From NCBI GenBank assembly GCA_036426205.1, contig CM071571.1, positions 108,287,257-108,351,256 of the forward strand: a stretch of DNA of 64,000 bases. Direction: 5' to 3'. Both the position numbers and the translations under genes were made by a program. Numbering within the stretch: the stretch's first letter is position 1; each line of letters opens with the position of its first letter. Origin of the DNA: Ascaphus truei. Its lineage: Eukaryota > Chordata > Amphibia > Anura > Ascaphidae. This document shows positions 10,926 through 19,560 of this stretch, one piece after another. The notes under the pieces are model-generated. The model saw nothing but the letters and a program-made list of their open reading frames with translations, was not told the origin of the DNA and did no database searches.

Positions 10926-12839
10926 CACTAATATCATTAATCTTTCATCTTCATCATTATCTACACAGAAACATCACTACTGGAAAGGGTCTGTCCTTTG
11001 CCCCCAGTACAGGTCCCAATGCATTTCAATTGTTTATGGATCATATAATTTTTATTAGAAAACTTACTCTAAAGAGATATTACAATATCCAGGAAACAAA
11101 TGCTAAAATAACTAATCCTGTTCTCAATTTCAATACTCAGGAAGAATTTGCATTGAGGCTTTGACATCTCTTCTGATGGATGTCGGGTTCCACTTCGGGT
11201 CGCAAGAACATATTGACAACTTTGAGTTGTCTATTCATCCAAACCGTTCCTTGGACATAGACCTGGGGAAGATTTAAGCATTATGCACACCATTTAGACC
11301 CACGCAGTCAGTCTTTTTCCCATATCAGTCCAAGGGTGGATTTGTGGACACATTTTTAATCTTGTATCCCGTGATTTTGAGTCAATGTGTTCCAAGTCCA
11401 CCAAGATTAGAAATAATTTAACTACCAGTGAACTGGACGCATTGAACATACTGTACTAAGGGCCAATCATGATATTGTCATCCGACAGCCACAAGGGTGG
11501 GGGCATAGTCATCCAGGATTATACTGCGTACCTCATGAGGCGCACACGACTCCTGGGTGACATGGCCTCATACACTGTGTTGGAGTCTGATCCGGTTGAC
11601 AATTACCAATTGTTGCTAAGGAACTTCTCACTACTGCACTGCACTGGGTGATGGCATATTTCAAAACTGGAATATAATTTTTTATTCACTTTACATCCAC
11701 GCACACCCATTTTTAACCACTTACCAAAAGTTCATAAGTCCTTGCTCAATCCCCCTGGTAGGCCCATTGTGTCTGGGATCGAGTCGATGACGTCGGGCCT
11801 GTCCCATATGTTGATTATATCTTCAACCCTTTGTAGCACAGCTCAGGTCACTATTAGTAACACTCTCCCACGTTATCGACGCGTCTCGGGCATTAAATGA
11901 AGCCCATATCTATGGGCCCATGTGATGTGGCATCTCTTTCACACATGTATAACCATCCAGGGGGATTGAGGCCATCAAGTATTGCTTGACAGACTTATCA
12001 TTTCCAGAAAACACAAACAATTTATTTTGCAAAGTATTCATTTTATTTTAACGCACAATTATTTTTTATTTGATGACACTTTTCACTTGCAAATCTGTGG
12101 AATGGCAATGGGCATGAGGTTCGCCCTAGCTACGCAACCCTCTCATGGGCCACTGGGAGGAACATTATATGGCTTAACCAACAGCTTGGGGAGGCCTCGT
12201 GTACTACGGCCGTTTCATAGATGATATCATTATTATTTGGGATGGTGAAGAGTCAGTGTTTTCAAGCATCTTAAGTTCCTTCAGTAACAATCAATTTGGA
12301 CTCAAATTTACATTTACTATTGATGCTTCAACAATATTTCTTGATTTGGTCCTTACAACAGATTCGACTTTAATATAATCACTACCACTCACTTCAAGCC
12401 TGTATCTGTTAACAGCTATGTTCATCGTCCAGCAATCACCATAAACGTGTGGCTCAACAATATCCCTCTGGGGCAGTTTCACAGATACGTAGAAACTGCA
12501 CCAGAGATATTGATTTTTTGAGTCTGTCTGATAACTGTGGGGAAAAATTCTTGTCCAAGGGCTATGATCCCGCTCTGTTGTCCGACTCCCTCAGCAGAGT
12601 TGTTCTAGATACAGGATGGACTTACTTAATAAGTCCACACTTAAATCTAAGAAACCAATACGTACCAGTTATAATGCTCCGAGAATCTTATAGAGAGATT
12701 CATCTACTGTTAGGTTTATCACTACATATAACCAGTCCTCTAGATCTATTGATAAAATCTCTAATGATCATTGGAGCATTTTTAAAGTGTGATCCCCATT
12801 TGTGGTCCCTCCTGTCAGAAAAAGCCTCAATAGTATATA
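10926..12839 (+). pseudogene. PLE reverse transcriptase remnant (copy B)
   Basis: Covers the same domains as copy A in broken frames: GLSFAPSTGPNAFQLF, GRPIVSGIESMTSGLS-coding DNA near 11758, QICGMAMGMRFA at 12094-12130, and the SLLSEKASIVYT tail before the MITE. Lesions are almost all single-base indels; substitutions relative to copy A are few. Confidence 0.85.
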
Positions 12840-13226
12840 CACTGGCGACACACTTTATCGAGCTCGGCTAGTCCCACGAATTCGGGTATACCCGGGTGAA
12901 TTGAGGTTTGTGACTGTTTTCTGCCCGATGCATGAGGTATTTTCCAGCAGGGATTGAAGCATTTTATTCCCGCTGGCTGCATACTGCACTATAAATATAT
13001 TAATACTGCATTACATTCATGAATTTATGCCATCGGTAGACACGCGAAGCATTGCAGCCTATTAAATCCTAATCATTATCATTTAACGATCAGCCGCCTG
13101 TCAGCCAGGCATGAACCCAGGCTGGAAGGCAAACGCAACGGGGCTTGTCAGAGGTGAGGAGCGGCGCATTCCAGTATCTGCCAGGTACATACTGGGTATT
13201 TGCTCGAATAAAGTGTGTCGGTGCAG
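12840..13226 (+). mobile_element. MITE 'M1', copy b (387 bp)
   Basis: Same element, orientation and PLE insertion site as 8895-9293, flanked by TATA at the left and TA at the right. Here the sequence right of the MITE is genuine PLE linker (RKARSIKSILAPSKLKK). Discounting the MITE and one TA leaves the PLE linker frame continuous, which supports a clean transposon insertion. Confidence 0.9.
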
Positions 13227-13228
13227 TA

Positions 13229-13740
13229 GGAAGGCAAGAAGCATTAAAAGTATTCTGGCCCCCTCCAAACTCAAGAAAGTTCAAACTCTACACTCTTCCA
13301 GTAGGGCCCTGTGGGGAATTATAAATGCGGACGCAGTCGATGCATTACATGCAGACACATTTCAAATAAATCACAATTCTCTTCAGCTATTAGAGGGACT
13401 ACACATCTCTTACAATCATATAATTGTTTAAGTACGTACATAATTTATCTTATTCAGTGTGGTTGCGGTCAACAATATGTTGGTCGCACCACTAGATCCT
13501 TGGGTACTCGCTTCTCGGCTGGAGAGAAATGTCTTAAAAGGATTAAAACACACAGTATTTCACGACACTTTAAATCCAGACATAATCAAGATCCCAAGTC
13601 CATGACCATCATGGGACTTGAGAGCATTTTCCTAGTATTCTAGGGGGCGATAGATTCAAGACCCTCTGTAGACGGAAACATTTTGGATCCACCAGTTGGG
13701 CACTTTGAGCCCTGGTGGACTAAATGAATGTCTTGATGTA
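13229..13740 (+). pseudogene. PLE GIY-YIG endonuclease domain
   Basis: Three frames together give a linker (KSILAPSKLKKVQT), a cysteine knuckle (CGRSRCITCRH), then IIYLIQCGCGQQYVGRTTRS, the Penelope-type GIY-YIG core (YLIQC...YVGRT), HSISRHFKSRHNQD and the C-terminal CRRETFWIHQLGTLSPGGLN with a stop. The Arg in GRT and the downstream Glu of the RRE motif are present. This nuclease nicks DNA for target-primed reverse transcription in PLEs. Two frameshifts (near 13315 and 13640) make it a pseudogene as written, though the indels may be sequence errors. Confidence 0.88.
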
Positions 13741-13979
13741 AGCACATTGTCTGATTCCTTCGAAAAAAAAGGGGGCCCTCCTCCTTGGTCTCTGATTTCC
13801 TCCTTAGTCCTCTGTCCATCCATTTGTCCTGGTCTCTCCTAGACCCTTTTCCTGAACTTGGTCACTGGCACTCGATACATGTTAAAATACATCCATGTAT
13901 AGTCATCATATGTGTTATACACTGTTTTGATTCATTAATCTATAGGACTAACTATTTCCCCATTTTTCTCATATGTACT
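13741..13979 (+). other. PLE copy B 3' flank
   Basis: Non-coding tail containing GGCCCTCCTCC, TCCTGGTCTCTCCTAGACCC and CATCATATGTGTTATACACT, ending in TTCTCATATGTACT. The same tail is found in reverse complement at 3440-3700 and partly at 4640-4740, so it belongs to the element rather than to the site. Confidence 0.7.
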
Positions 13980-13996
13980 TTAGAGTGCAACCCTTA

Positions 13997-14569
13997 GCTC
14001 ATGTAATGTGAGCATGAGATAAAAAGTGGCAATGTGTGCTCATTTGCATGTCATTTCCCAGAATCCCTTGCTGCAGTGGAAGTGCTGTTTGCTGGGTGAT
14101 AATGGTGAAAGACAGGGTTGCAGACCTGTCTAAGACATGCAAATGAATATACAGGACTATTTACAGTTGCTTTATGCTTTACTGTGGAGGGTTTTAGTCA
14201 CTTTTTTACCCACCATAACCTTAATAGTGGTGGTGATTACCTACTCTTATCTCATTTGGGCAAATGTCAGCAAGCCAACCTCACACTGATGATACCCAGC
14301 AAGGTTGAAACATGTCTGTGAGTGGGTTAACTGACTTTGCATCTCCCAAGTCCTTGCTTAAAAGCTTTTTTTAAAGCAGCATGCATTGGCTAAGGGTTGC
14401 TCATGTAATGTGAGCATGAGATAAAAAGTGGCACTGTGTGCTCATTTGCATGTCATTTCCCAGAATCCCTTGCTGCAGTGGAAGTCCTGTTTGCTGGGTG
14501 ATAATGGTGAAAGACAGGGTTGCAGACCTGTCTAAGACATGCAAATGAATATACAGGAATATTTACAGT

Positions 14570-14577
<8 letters not shown>
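13997..14577 (+). repeat. 402 bp tandem unit (1.45 copies), retrozyme-like
   Basis: GCTCATGTAATGTGAGCATG begins at 13997 and again at 14399, and about 180 bases are repeated almost exactly before the second copy runs into a (TA)n tract. GCAACCCTTAG at 13987 and its complement at 14390-14400 bracket the first unit. The complete unit carries one hammerhead ribozyme. Tandem units of a few hundred bases with one hammerhead each are the hallmark of retrozymes and of PLE pseudo-LTRs. No ORF of note is present. Confidence 0.75.
14280..14322 (+). ncRNA. Type I hammerhead ribozyme, near-canonical
   Basis: CTCACA (14280-14285) pairs perfectly with TGTGAG (14317-14322) as stem I. CTGATGA is intact at 14286-14292. 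ACC/GGT form stem II around a CAGCAA-type loop, GAAA is at 14307-14310, and the self-complementary ACATGT forms the minimal stem III, ending in GTC with the cleavage position after C14316. Every invariant core base is visible; the weak point is a U-U pair at the base of stem II. Such short stem III hammerheads are known to act as dimers in PLEs and retrozymes. Confidence 0.8.

Positions 14578-14605
<28 letters not shown>
14574..14605 (+). repeat. (TA)n microsatellite
   Basis: An uninterrupted TA run terminating the second 402 bp unit, as expected for a slippage-prone 3' end. Confidence 0.95.
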
Positions 14606-14607
<2 letters not shown>

Positions 14608-14937
14608 CTCTACATATGAATTATATATAGGAGTTTCTACTAGTAATTGTTTGCTATCCAAGCACTTACTGTAGGTATCACTTTAGCATTCGGAAGACAG
14701 TTCACTATGTTTTTAGTGTTTTATTATAGTCTGTTTGTCTTTATTTGGCTGTTTGTTTAATAAAATTTACAATTTTGTACTCATACTTGTGTGCCCCATT
14801 TTTGGAGTCCTAGTAGGCCCTGCTCTATGGGACCTACAACTTTTTCTCTCCTATAAAAACTTGATAAGAAGTCACTGGTGAGTAGTTTTTGTCTCTTCAC
14901 CTTGTAGATGTTGCATCATCCTCCACTTCCTGTGCCT

Positions 14938-15882
14938 TTTTTGGGGGATGTGACATCACCTTAAAGGGAGGGAAGCATATGGTACTTCATTGGATGGCTT
15001 CCTTCCCTTTAAGGTGACATCACATCACCCAAAAAAAGGGAAGGCATCACATGGTACTGTACATCCACTAATCCATCACATTTCGTTGAGTAGGAATTCC
15101 CTGCCAAACCTGATGCCTGTTAACATCGTGCAACCCCTCCTGCTACCCACAGGGGAAGCCTAAACTACACACCGGGGAATCTACATCCTTCACCCACCAT
15201 CTCTACCACCAACAAACCAGGTATTGATGTTTTAATGGTTGGGTGATGGCCCTTTATGGAATGTTGGTAATGTTGAGGATGAAGAGGAGGGGTAATGCCT
15301 TCATCCTGGCAGGGTTAAGTAAACCATTTACTAATGTAATTTGTATTTTATTGTACTATACTGTATATTTTAATGGGGAAAAGTACAATTAGCCATATTT
15401 GGCTAATAGGGCTATTGCCATTTCCTGTGTCTGATGTTGGGGGTATAGGGGATGGGTGAAAGGGTAGTTGCCCAGAGTGGTTGGTTAGATCTCCAAGGGG
15501 GGGTAGGACGGTTAACCACTTTATTACCTCAGTGGTAGTAACTACTATGGTAACTAAGGGGTTAAACCCTGCCGCTACCCACTCAGAAAGGCCTAATCAC
15601 CCACCTGGGGTAACTACTAAACACTTCATTATCTTAGTGGCTAGCCACTAAGGTAATGAAACTCTGCTTTTATTTTATTTTTAGTAAATAGGATTGAAGC
15701 ATTGGATCTCCAGAGCTTAACCGCATTACTTTCAGGTCCTGGGACCCCTGCTTCCTGAGGTACAGGCCCAGTATCCGGTGCCGGTCACGTGAGTCATGAC
15801 GTGGGATATTTAAACTTTCAGGAGATACCGGCACACGTCATAGAGACCTGTACCTTAGGAAAGCAGAGATCACTGGACCTGA
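14938..15882. mobile_element. Partial foldback element related to the giant palindrome
   Basis: A short palindrome at 14938-15040 (TGACATCACCTTAAAGGGAG mirrored by its complement) resembles the centre of the 22494-28206 element. It is followed by hairpins at 15525-15565 and 15630-15661 (TTAGTGGCTAGCCACTAA) and a CCTGGGACCCCTGCTTCCTG...GGTGCCGGTCACGTGA foldback at 15700-15880. An acidic exon-like cassette (GAGGATGAAGAGGAGG) lies at about 15272-15314. The block ends abruptly at Gypsy integrase sequence. No transposase is seen. Confidence 0.6.
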
Positions 15883-16893
15883 AATTTTTCTTCCGGATAT
15901 CACCCCCAAACCAATGGTCAGACGGAGAGAACCAATCAAACCTTGGAGCAGATACACAGTAATCATGCCTCGGATACACAGGATAACTGGATGGATCTCC
16001 TCCCCTGGGCCGAATTTGCTCATAATTCACTAAGGAACAAATCTACACTGGAGTCGCCGTTTTCATTAATTATGGATTCCATTAATCACAACTTCCTTTA
16101 TCCTCTTCTTCTTCGGTACTAGCAGCGGACAACAGAATTCATCTCTTACAAGTCTCATGGAAAAAAATCCAGGAAAATCTTAGATCCGCAACTACTAGAC
16201 AAAAGCTCCAGGCAGAGCGCCACCATCTTGACCACCTTGACAAAGCGCTCTGAAAAGCGTGAAATGTTGCTGGGGCTTTTTTGCCCTTTTCTTGTCCTCA
16301 TGACCATTAAATAATTATTTTTTTATGGGAAACGCACTCTCCTGTTTGTTAATTTTTCTATGGACATTTGTTGTAGTGCTCCACCATTCTTCCTTTTTCT
16401 CCAGAGCGCCACCATCGCAGTATTCAAGAGGTTAGTCCTGGAGATAGGGTGTGGCTATCTTCCAGGAACATACGGCTCAAAGTACCCACGCTCAAACTAG
16501 CACTCAGATTTCTTGGTCCGTTTCCCATAGTGGAGAGGATTAATCCAGTGGCATATCGCCTACAACTTCACCTGTCGCTGAGGATTCCATCCGTGTTTCA
16601 TGTGTTATTGTTGAAGCCGGTATTCCTGTGCTCTCGTTTCCCGGATTCTTCATCACTTCCAGGACCCCTCCGCATACAAGGACAACAGGAGTACGAGGTC
16701 CAGTCTATTGTGGACTCCAGACTTTCGAGTGGAGTGGTACAGTATTTGGTACATTGGAATGGGGTTTGGACCAGAAGAGCAGTCCTGGATTCCCCATCAC
16801 CAAATCCATGCACATAGTCTACTTCGACGATTCCATCAGATGTACACTCTCAAGCCGTTCTGGATTCACCCCCCTGAAGGGGGGCTACTGTAA
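15883..16893 (+). pseudogene. Ty3/Gypsy (chromovirus-type) integrase C-terminus and chromodomain
   Basis: Starts in the integrase core with FSSGYHPQTNGQTERTNQTL and continues DNWMDLLPWAEFAHNS. After a 175 bp insertion it resumes in the C-terminal part: VWLSSRNIRLKVPTLKLALR, the GPF-type FLGPFPIVERINPVAYRLQL, then a chromodomain (YEVQSIVDSRLSSGVVQYLV, HWNG) whose last part is one frame away (GPEEQSWIPHHQIHAHSLL) because of a base gained near 16757. Chromodomain integrases are typical of vertebrate chromoviruses and direct insertion to particular chromatin. RT, RNase H and the integrase N-terminus are absent; the left edge abuts the foldback element. Confidence 0.9.
16228..16402 (+). mobile_element. 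175 bp retroposed insertion with 14 bp target duplication
   Basis: Flanked by AGAGCGCCACCATC at 16214-16227 and 16403-16416. Discounting the insert and one duplicate leaves the integrase frame continuous, which proves the order of events. The insert begins with CTTGACAAAGCGCTCTGAAA followed by AGCGTGAAATGTTGC, a decayed hammerhead-like stretch, so it may be a truncated PLE/retrozyme-type or SINE-like transcript. No poly(A) tail. Confidence 0.85.
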
Positions 16894-17560
16894 GGATCCG
16901 GGAGACATGCCGCACTACACACAGGAAACCTTCCACTTCCCCCTCAGGCTGCGCAGTGCACAAGCGCACATCAGAGACTGCTACTCATACTGCGGGGAAG
17001 TGTCCCACCTCTGGATTGCGCCCATGCATCAGTGGTGCACGGTGGGCACATGTGACGCATGTGCAACGCGTCCAAACTCTGTGTCAACAAAGGGAATCAG
17101 CTACCTAGCAAGCACCTGTCTCCTGCACATCTGCCTATTCCCGCTTCTGCTGAGTCTGTGCCTCCATTCCACCTCTCTTCCTATTTGCTATGCACTTCCT
17201 TATATACTCAGCTGTGCCACTCGCACTTTCGCTCAGCATAAACTCTTGTTACATTGTTGTTCTCATCTCTGCCTCCACAGTCTTGCCTTGCGGAACCTTG
17301 TTTGTGTACCGACCCGGCTTGTTTCTTGGACTCCGCACCTCCGTACTCCAGATCCTGGCTATTTCTGACCATCCGCATCTCTCCAGCCCTTACCTCAGCA
17401 TTCGGACAATGACAACTCTCCAACACTGACCACGGCTAATAGTACCTCCAACGATCCGGACCTCTCCTACCCTGACTCCGGAAAGTATAATGATGACTCG
17501 TACCTCTCCAACCCCGACCCAGCTACCTCGACCAACCTACACACCAGACGCGCCCTCGTG
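16889..17560 (+). mobile_element. Gypsy 3' LTR (right end uncertain)
   Basis: A purine-rich tract (GAAGGGGGGC) directly precedes TGTAAGGATCCGGGAGACAT, the expected polypurine tract and TG start of a 3' LTR, immediately after the integrase stop. A TATA-like CTTATATACTC lies at about 17199. CT-rich U5-like sequence follows. I cannot see the CA end or a target duplication. Confidence 0.6.
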
Positions 17561-17929
17561 GCTATGGGTGGCATTTATACCCATTCCCACCTCAGCTCCA
17601 GGCTCTTGCCTTGTTTGTGGTGAGCACAGTGTGACACTAACCCTATTTAGAGCTGGCAGGGTTAGTGCACAGGAGCATAGTGGGATTAATACATCCTGCC
17701 CAACACTCATAAACATGCAGTGTATTCCATAGTGTGTGTACAGAGTATGCAAAGAGACACAACTTTAACTGACACTTAAACCTTTGGCACTGACACTAAA
17801 CCTATGGCACTGACACTTACCTGCTAGAGTTGGCAATAGTAGTAAGTCATCCACGATTCATACACACAACTGATGAGGTAACCAGGTCATGGATGATGGA
17901 GAATGAGCACATGTGGTGCACTTAATGTT

Positions 17930-18262
17930 TCTGCTGCTGCAATGACTGTGGGTGCAGGTGCTGCAAGGGCTGTGGGGGGTGTCGGTACAGTGAATAATTC
18001 TTAGGATGTAGGTACTGTGGGTGCTGGGCAGTCTGCTGGATCGGTAGGTGCTGTGGGTGTTGGGTGGTCTGTGGGATCAGCAGCTACTGTGGCATCTGCA
18101 GGGGATGTAAATACTCTGTTGTCTGCAGGGGATGCAGGCATTGTGGCATCTGCTGCGGATGCAGGTATTGTGGGTACAGTGGAGTCTGCAGATCGTGTGC
18201 TGGCGGCAAGTATTGTTGGCATTGCTCCGACCTCAGTGATGCTGCCGGGGTTGTGTGCCATT
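17930..18262 (+). repeat. GC-rich imperfect minisatellite (~30-36 bp period)
   Basis: Degenerate repetition of GGTGCTGTGGGTGTTGGG and TGGCATCTGCAGGGGATG-type words. Both strands show open Ala/Gly/Val- or Pro/Thr/Ala-rich frames, which is what a GC-rich tandem repeat yields, so I do not call a gene. Confidence 0.7.
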
Positions 18263-18362
18263 GAGGGTTTCTAGACATTCTAGAGATTTCTAGCTACATT
18301 GTTACATTGCATATTGTATCTATTTATTTATTTATACAATGTTAACCAGGATGCAATACATA

Positions 18363-18925
18363 GAGAAAAAAGAAACAGAGCGCACCGGAGGTGAGTAAAA
18401 ATGTATTTATATTTTGAACAGAGTTAAAAAGTAAGTGAAAACACAATTAAGTTTTTTTCAGTAGGTAAGTAGATTCGTAGTCACTGTTGATCTGGCCGGA
18501 TGCATGCTAAGGAAGTGTGGTACTGAGCGACTCCATGTCCCGTGCACTGGGACAGGTTTTCTATGGTCTGATCAGATGATCCGGCACTTCCTGGTTTTGT
18601 CTGTGGTGGGGATTCCCGGCAAAGAGGTTGCTGACTTATCTCTGAGAGCAATTTGAAGCACTGAACAGAATCAGTGGTGCTGTAACAACTACGTGTTTTG
18701 TACAAAGCTGTACTTCATCAGTGCCGGATCCCTGACATAGAAAACATGTTCCAGCGTGCGGGATTTGAAGTCGCTCAGTACCACACTTCCTTAGCATCCA
18801 ACTGGACAGATACACAGTGACTACGAATCTACCTACTGCGCAAAATCTTAATTGTACGTTTTCAATGTTCAAAATATACATTTTTACTCAGTTCCGGTGC
18901 GTTCTGTGTTTCTTTTTTCTTCTTG
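18363..18925. mobile_element. ~560 bp foldback element with a central hammerhead-like motif
   Basis: AACAGAGCGCACCGGAGGTG at the left end is mirrored by CAGTTCCGGTGCGTTCTGTG at the right. The arms match imperfectly through GCTAAGGAAGTGTGGTACTG and GATCCGGCAC (around 18580) versus GTGCCGGATC (18721). The unpaired centre (18585-18720) holds the hammerhead-like sequence. The outer sequence resembles PLE leader regions elsewhere in the window. Confidence 0.8.
18688..18725 (-). ncRNA. Hammerhead-like motif (minus), one core change
   Basis: On the minus strand CACTGATGA is followed by a GTAC/GTAC stem II, then AAAA where GAAA is expected, then CACGTA. CTGATGA is perfect; the G-to-A change in GAAA would impair cleavage. 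It sits in the loop of the foldback at 18363-18925. Confidence 0.6.
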
Positions 18926-19169
18926 TCTTTGGAGATCCCCTTCAGTGGAATTTGCAAGAGCTGGGAGGGCTCCCACAGAGGAGCTGCAAGGAGCTCAAGT
19001 TACTTTTACCCTGCTAATGAACACAAATAGAGTAACCAAGGAGGCCACAACAGTCCCTTTTATACGCACTCACGGTCAAAAATAGAGGGAATAGGACAAT
19101 AAGATGTAAATATCTCCAGGTAATATTTAACATCACCAAACATCAGTGAATGGCAGCAAATGGCAGCAA

Positions 19170-19560
19170 ATGGCTAGCACCCTTTAGCTGCCCTTCAGCT
19201 TTTCCAAAGGCTGTCCATATTTGGGGCTACACAGATATAAATTGAAGAGGTTCAGATTCAATGTAGCTTTGGTTTCAAAGTCCTTTGTCCTCCTTGGTCA
19301 TTAACATTCCAGTGGGTGGGGTTGACATTACACATACTGTAGTACAAGCAAAAGCAGATGTTAACCCTTAGCATACTGGTTCTGTGCAGAAAGGAGCAGC
19401 TCTAGGGTACCCCCTTCAGGCATCCGCCTTTGGGGCGACGCAGACGTAGACTGAATGGGTTCTGATTGAATGCAGCTGTTGTTTCAAAGTCCTTTGTCCT
19501 CCTGGGTAATTAACATTCCATTGGGTGGAGTTGACGTTACACATAGTACAAGTACGTGTA
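19170..19560 (+). repeat. Two ~150 bp direct repeats
   Basis: CAAAGTCCTTTGTCCTCC followed by TTAACATTCC, GGGTGG and GTTGAC, then TTACACATA, occurs at about 19275-19340 and again at 19485-19545, each preceded by a CTTTGGGGC-type stretch. Distantly similar phrases occur at 41630-41900. I do not recognise the family. Confidence 0.6.

Larger units (their letters stand above)
9548..13979 (+). mobile_element. Penelope-like element, copy B (with endonuclease, indel-ridden)
   Basis: Collinear with copy A from the TTCATCCTTTCGAAGCAGCC block onward, but peppered with single-base deletions and insertions, roughly one every several tens of bases. Unlike copy A it continues past the MITE into the GIY-YIG endonuclease and the 3' flank ending near CTCATATGTACT. 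It shares with copy A both the MITE at the same position and the ORF2 frameshift, so the copies descend from one inserted element by duplication or assembly duplication. Confidence 0.85.

Noticed and set aside
18001..18274. Ala/Gly-rich and Pro/Thr-rich open frames on both strands
   Set aside because: They arise from a GC-rich imperfect tandem repeat; composition on both strands mirrors the repeat and no domain is visible.
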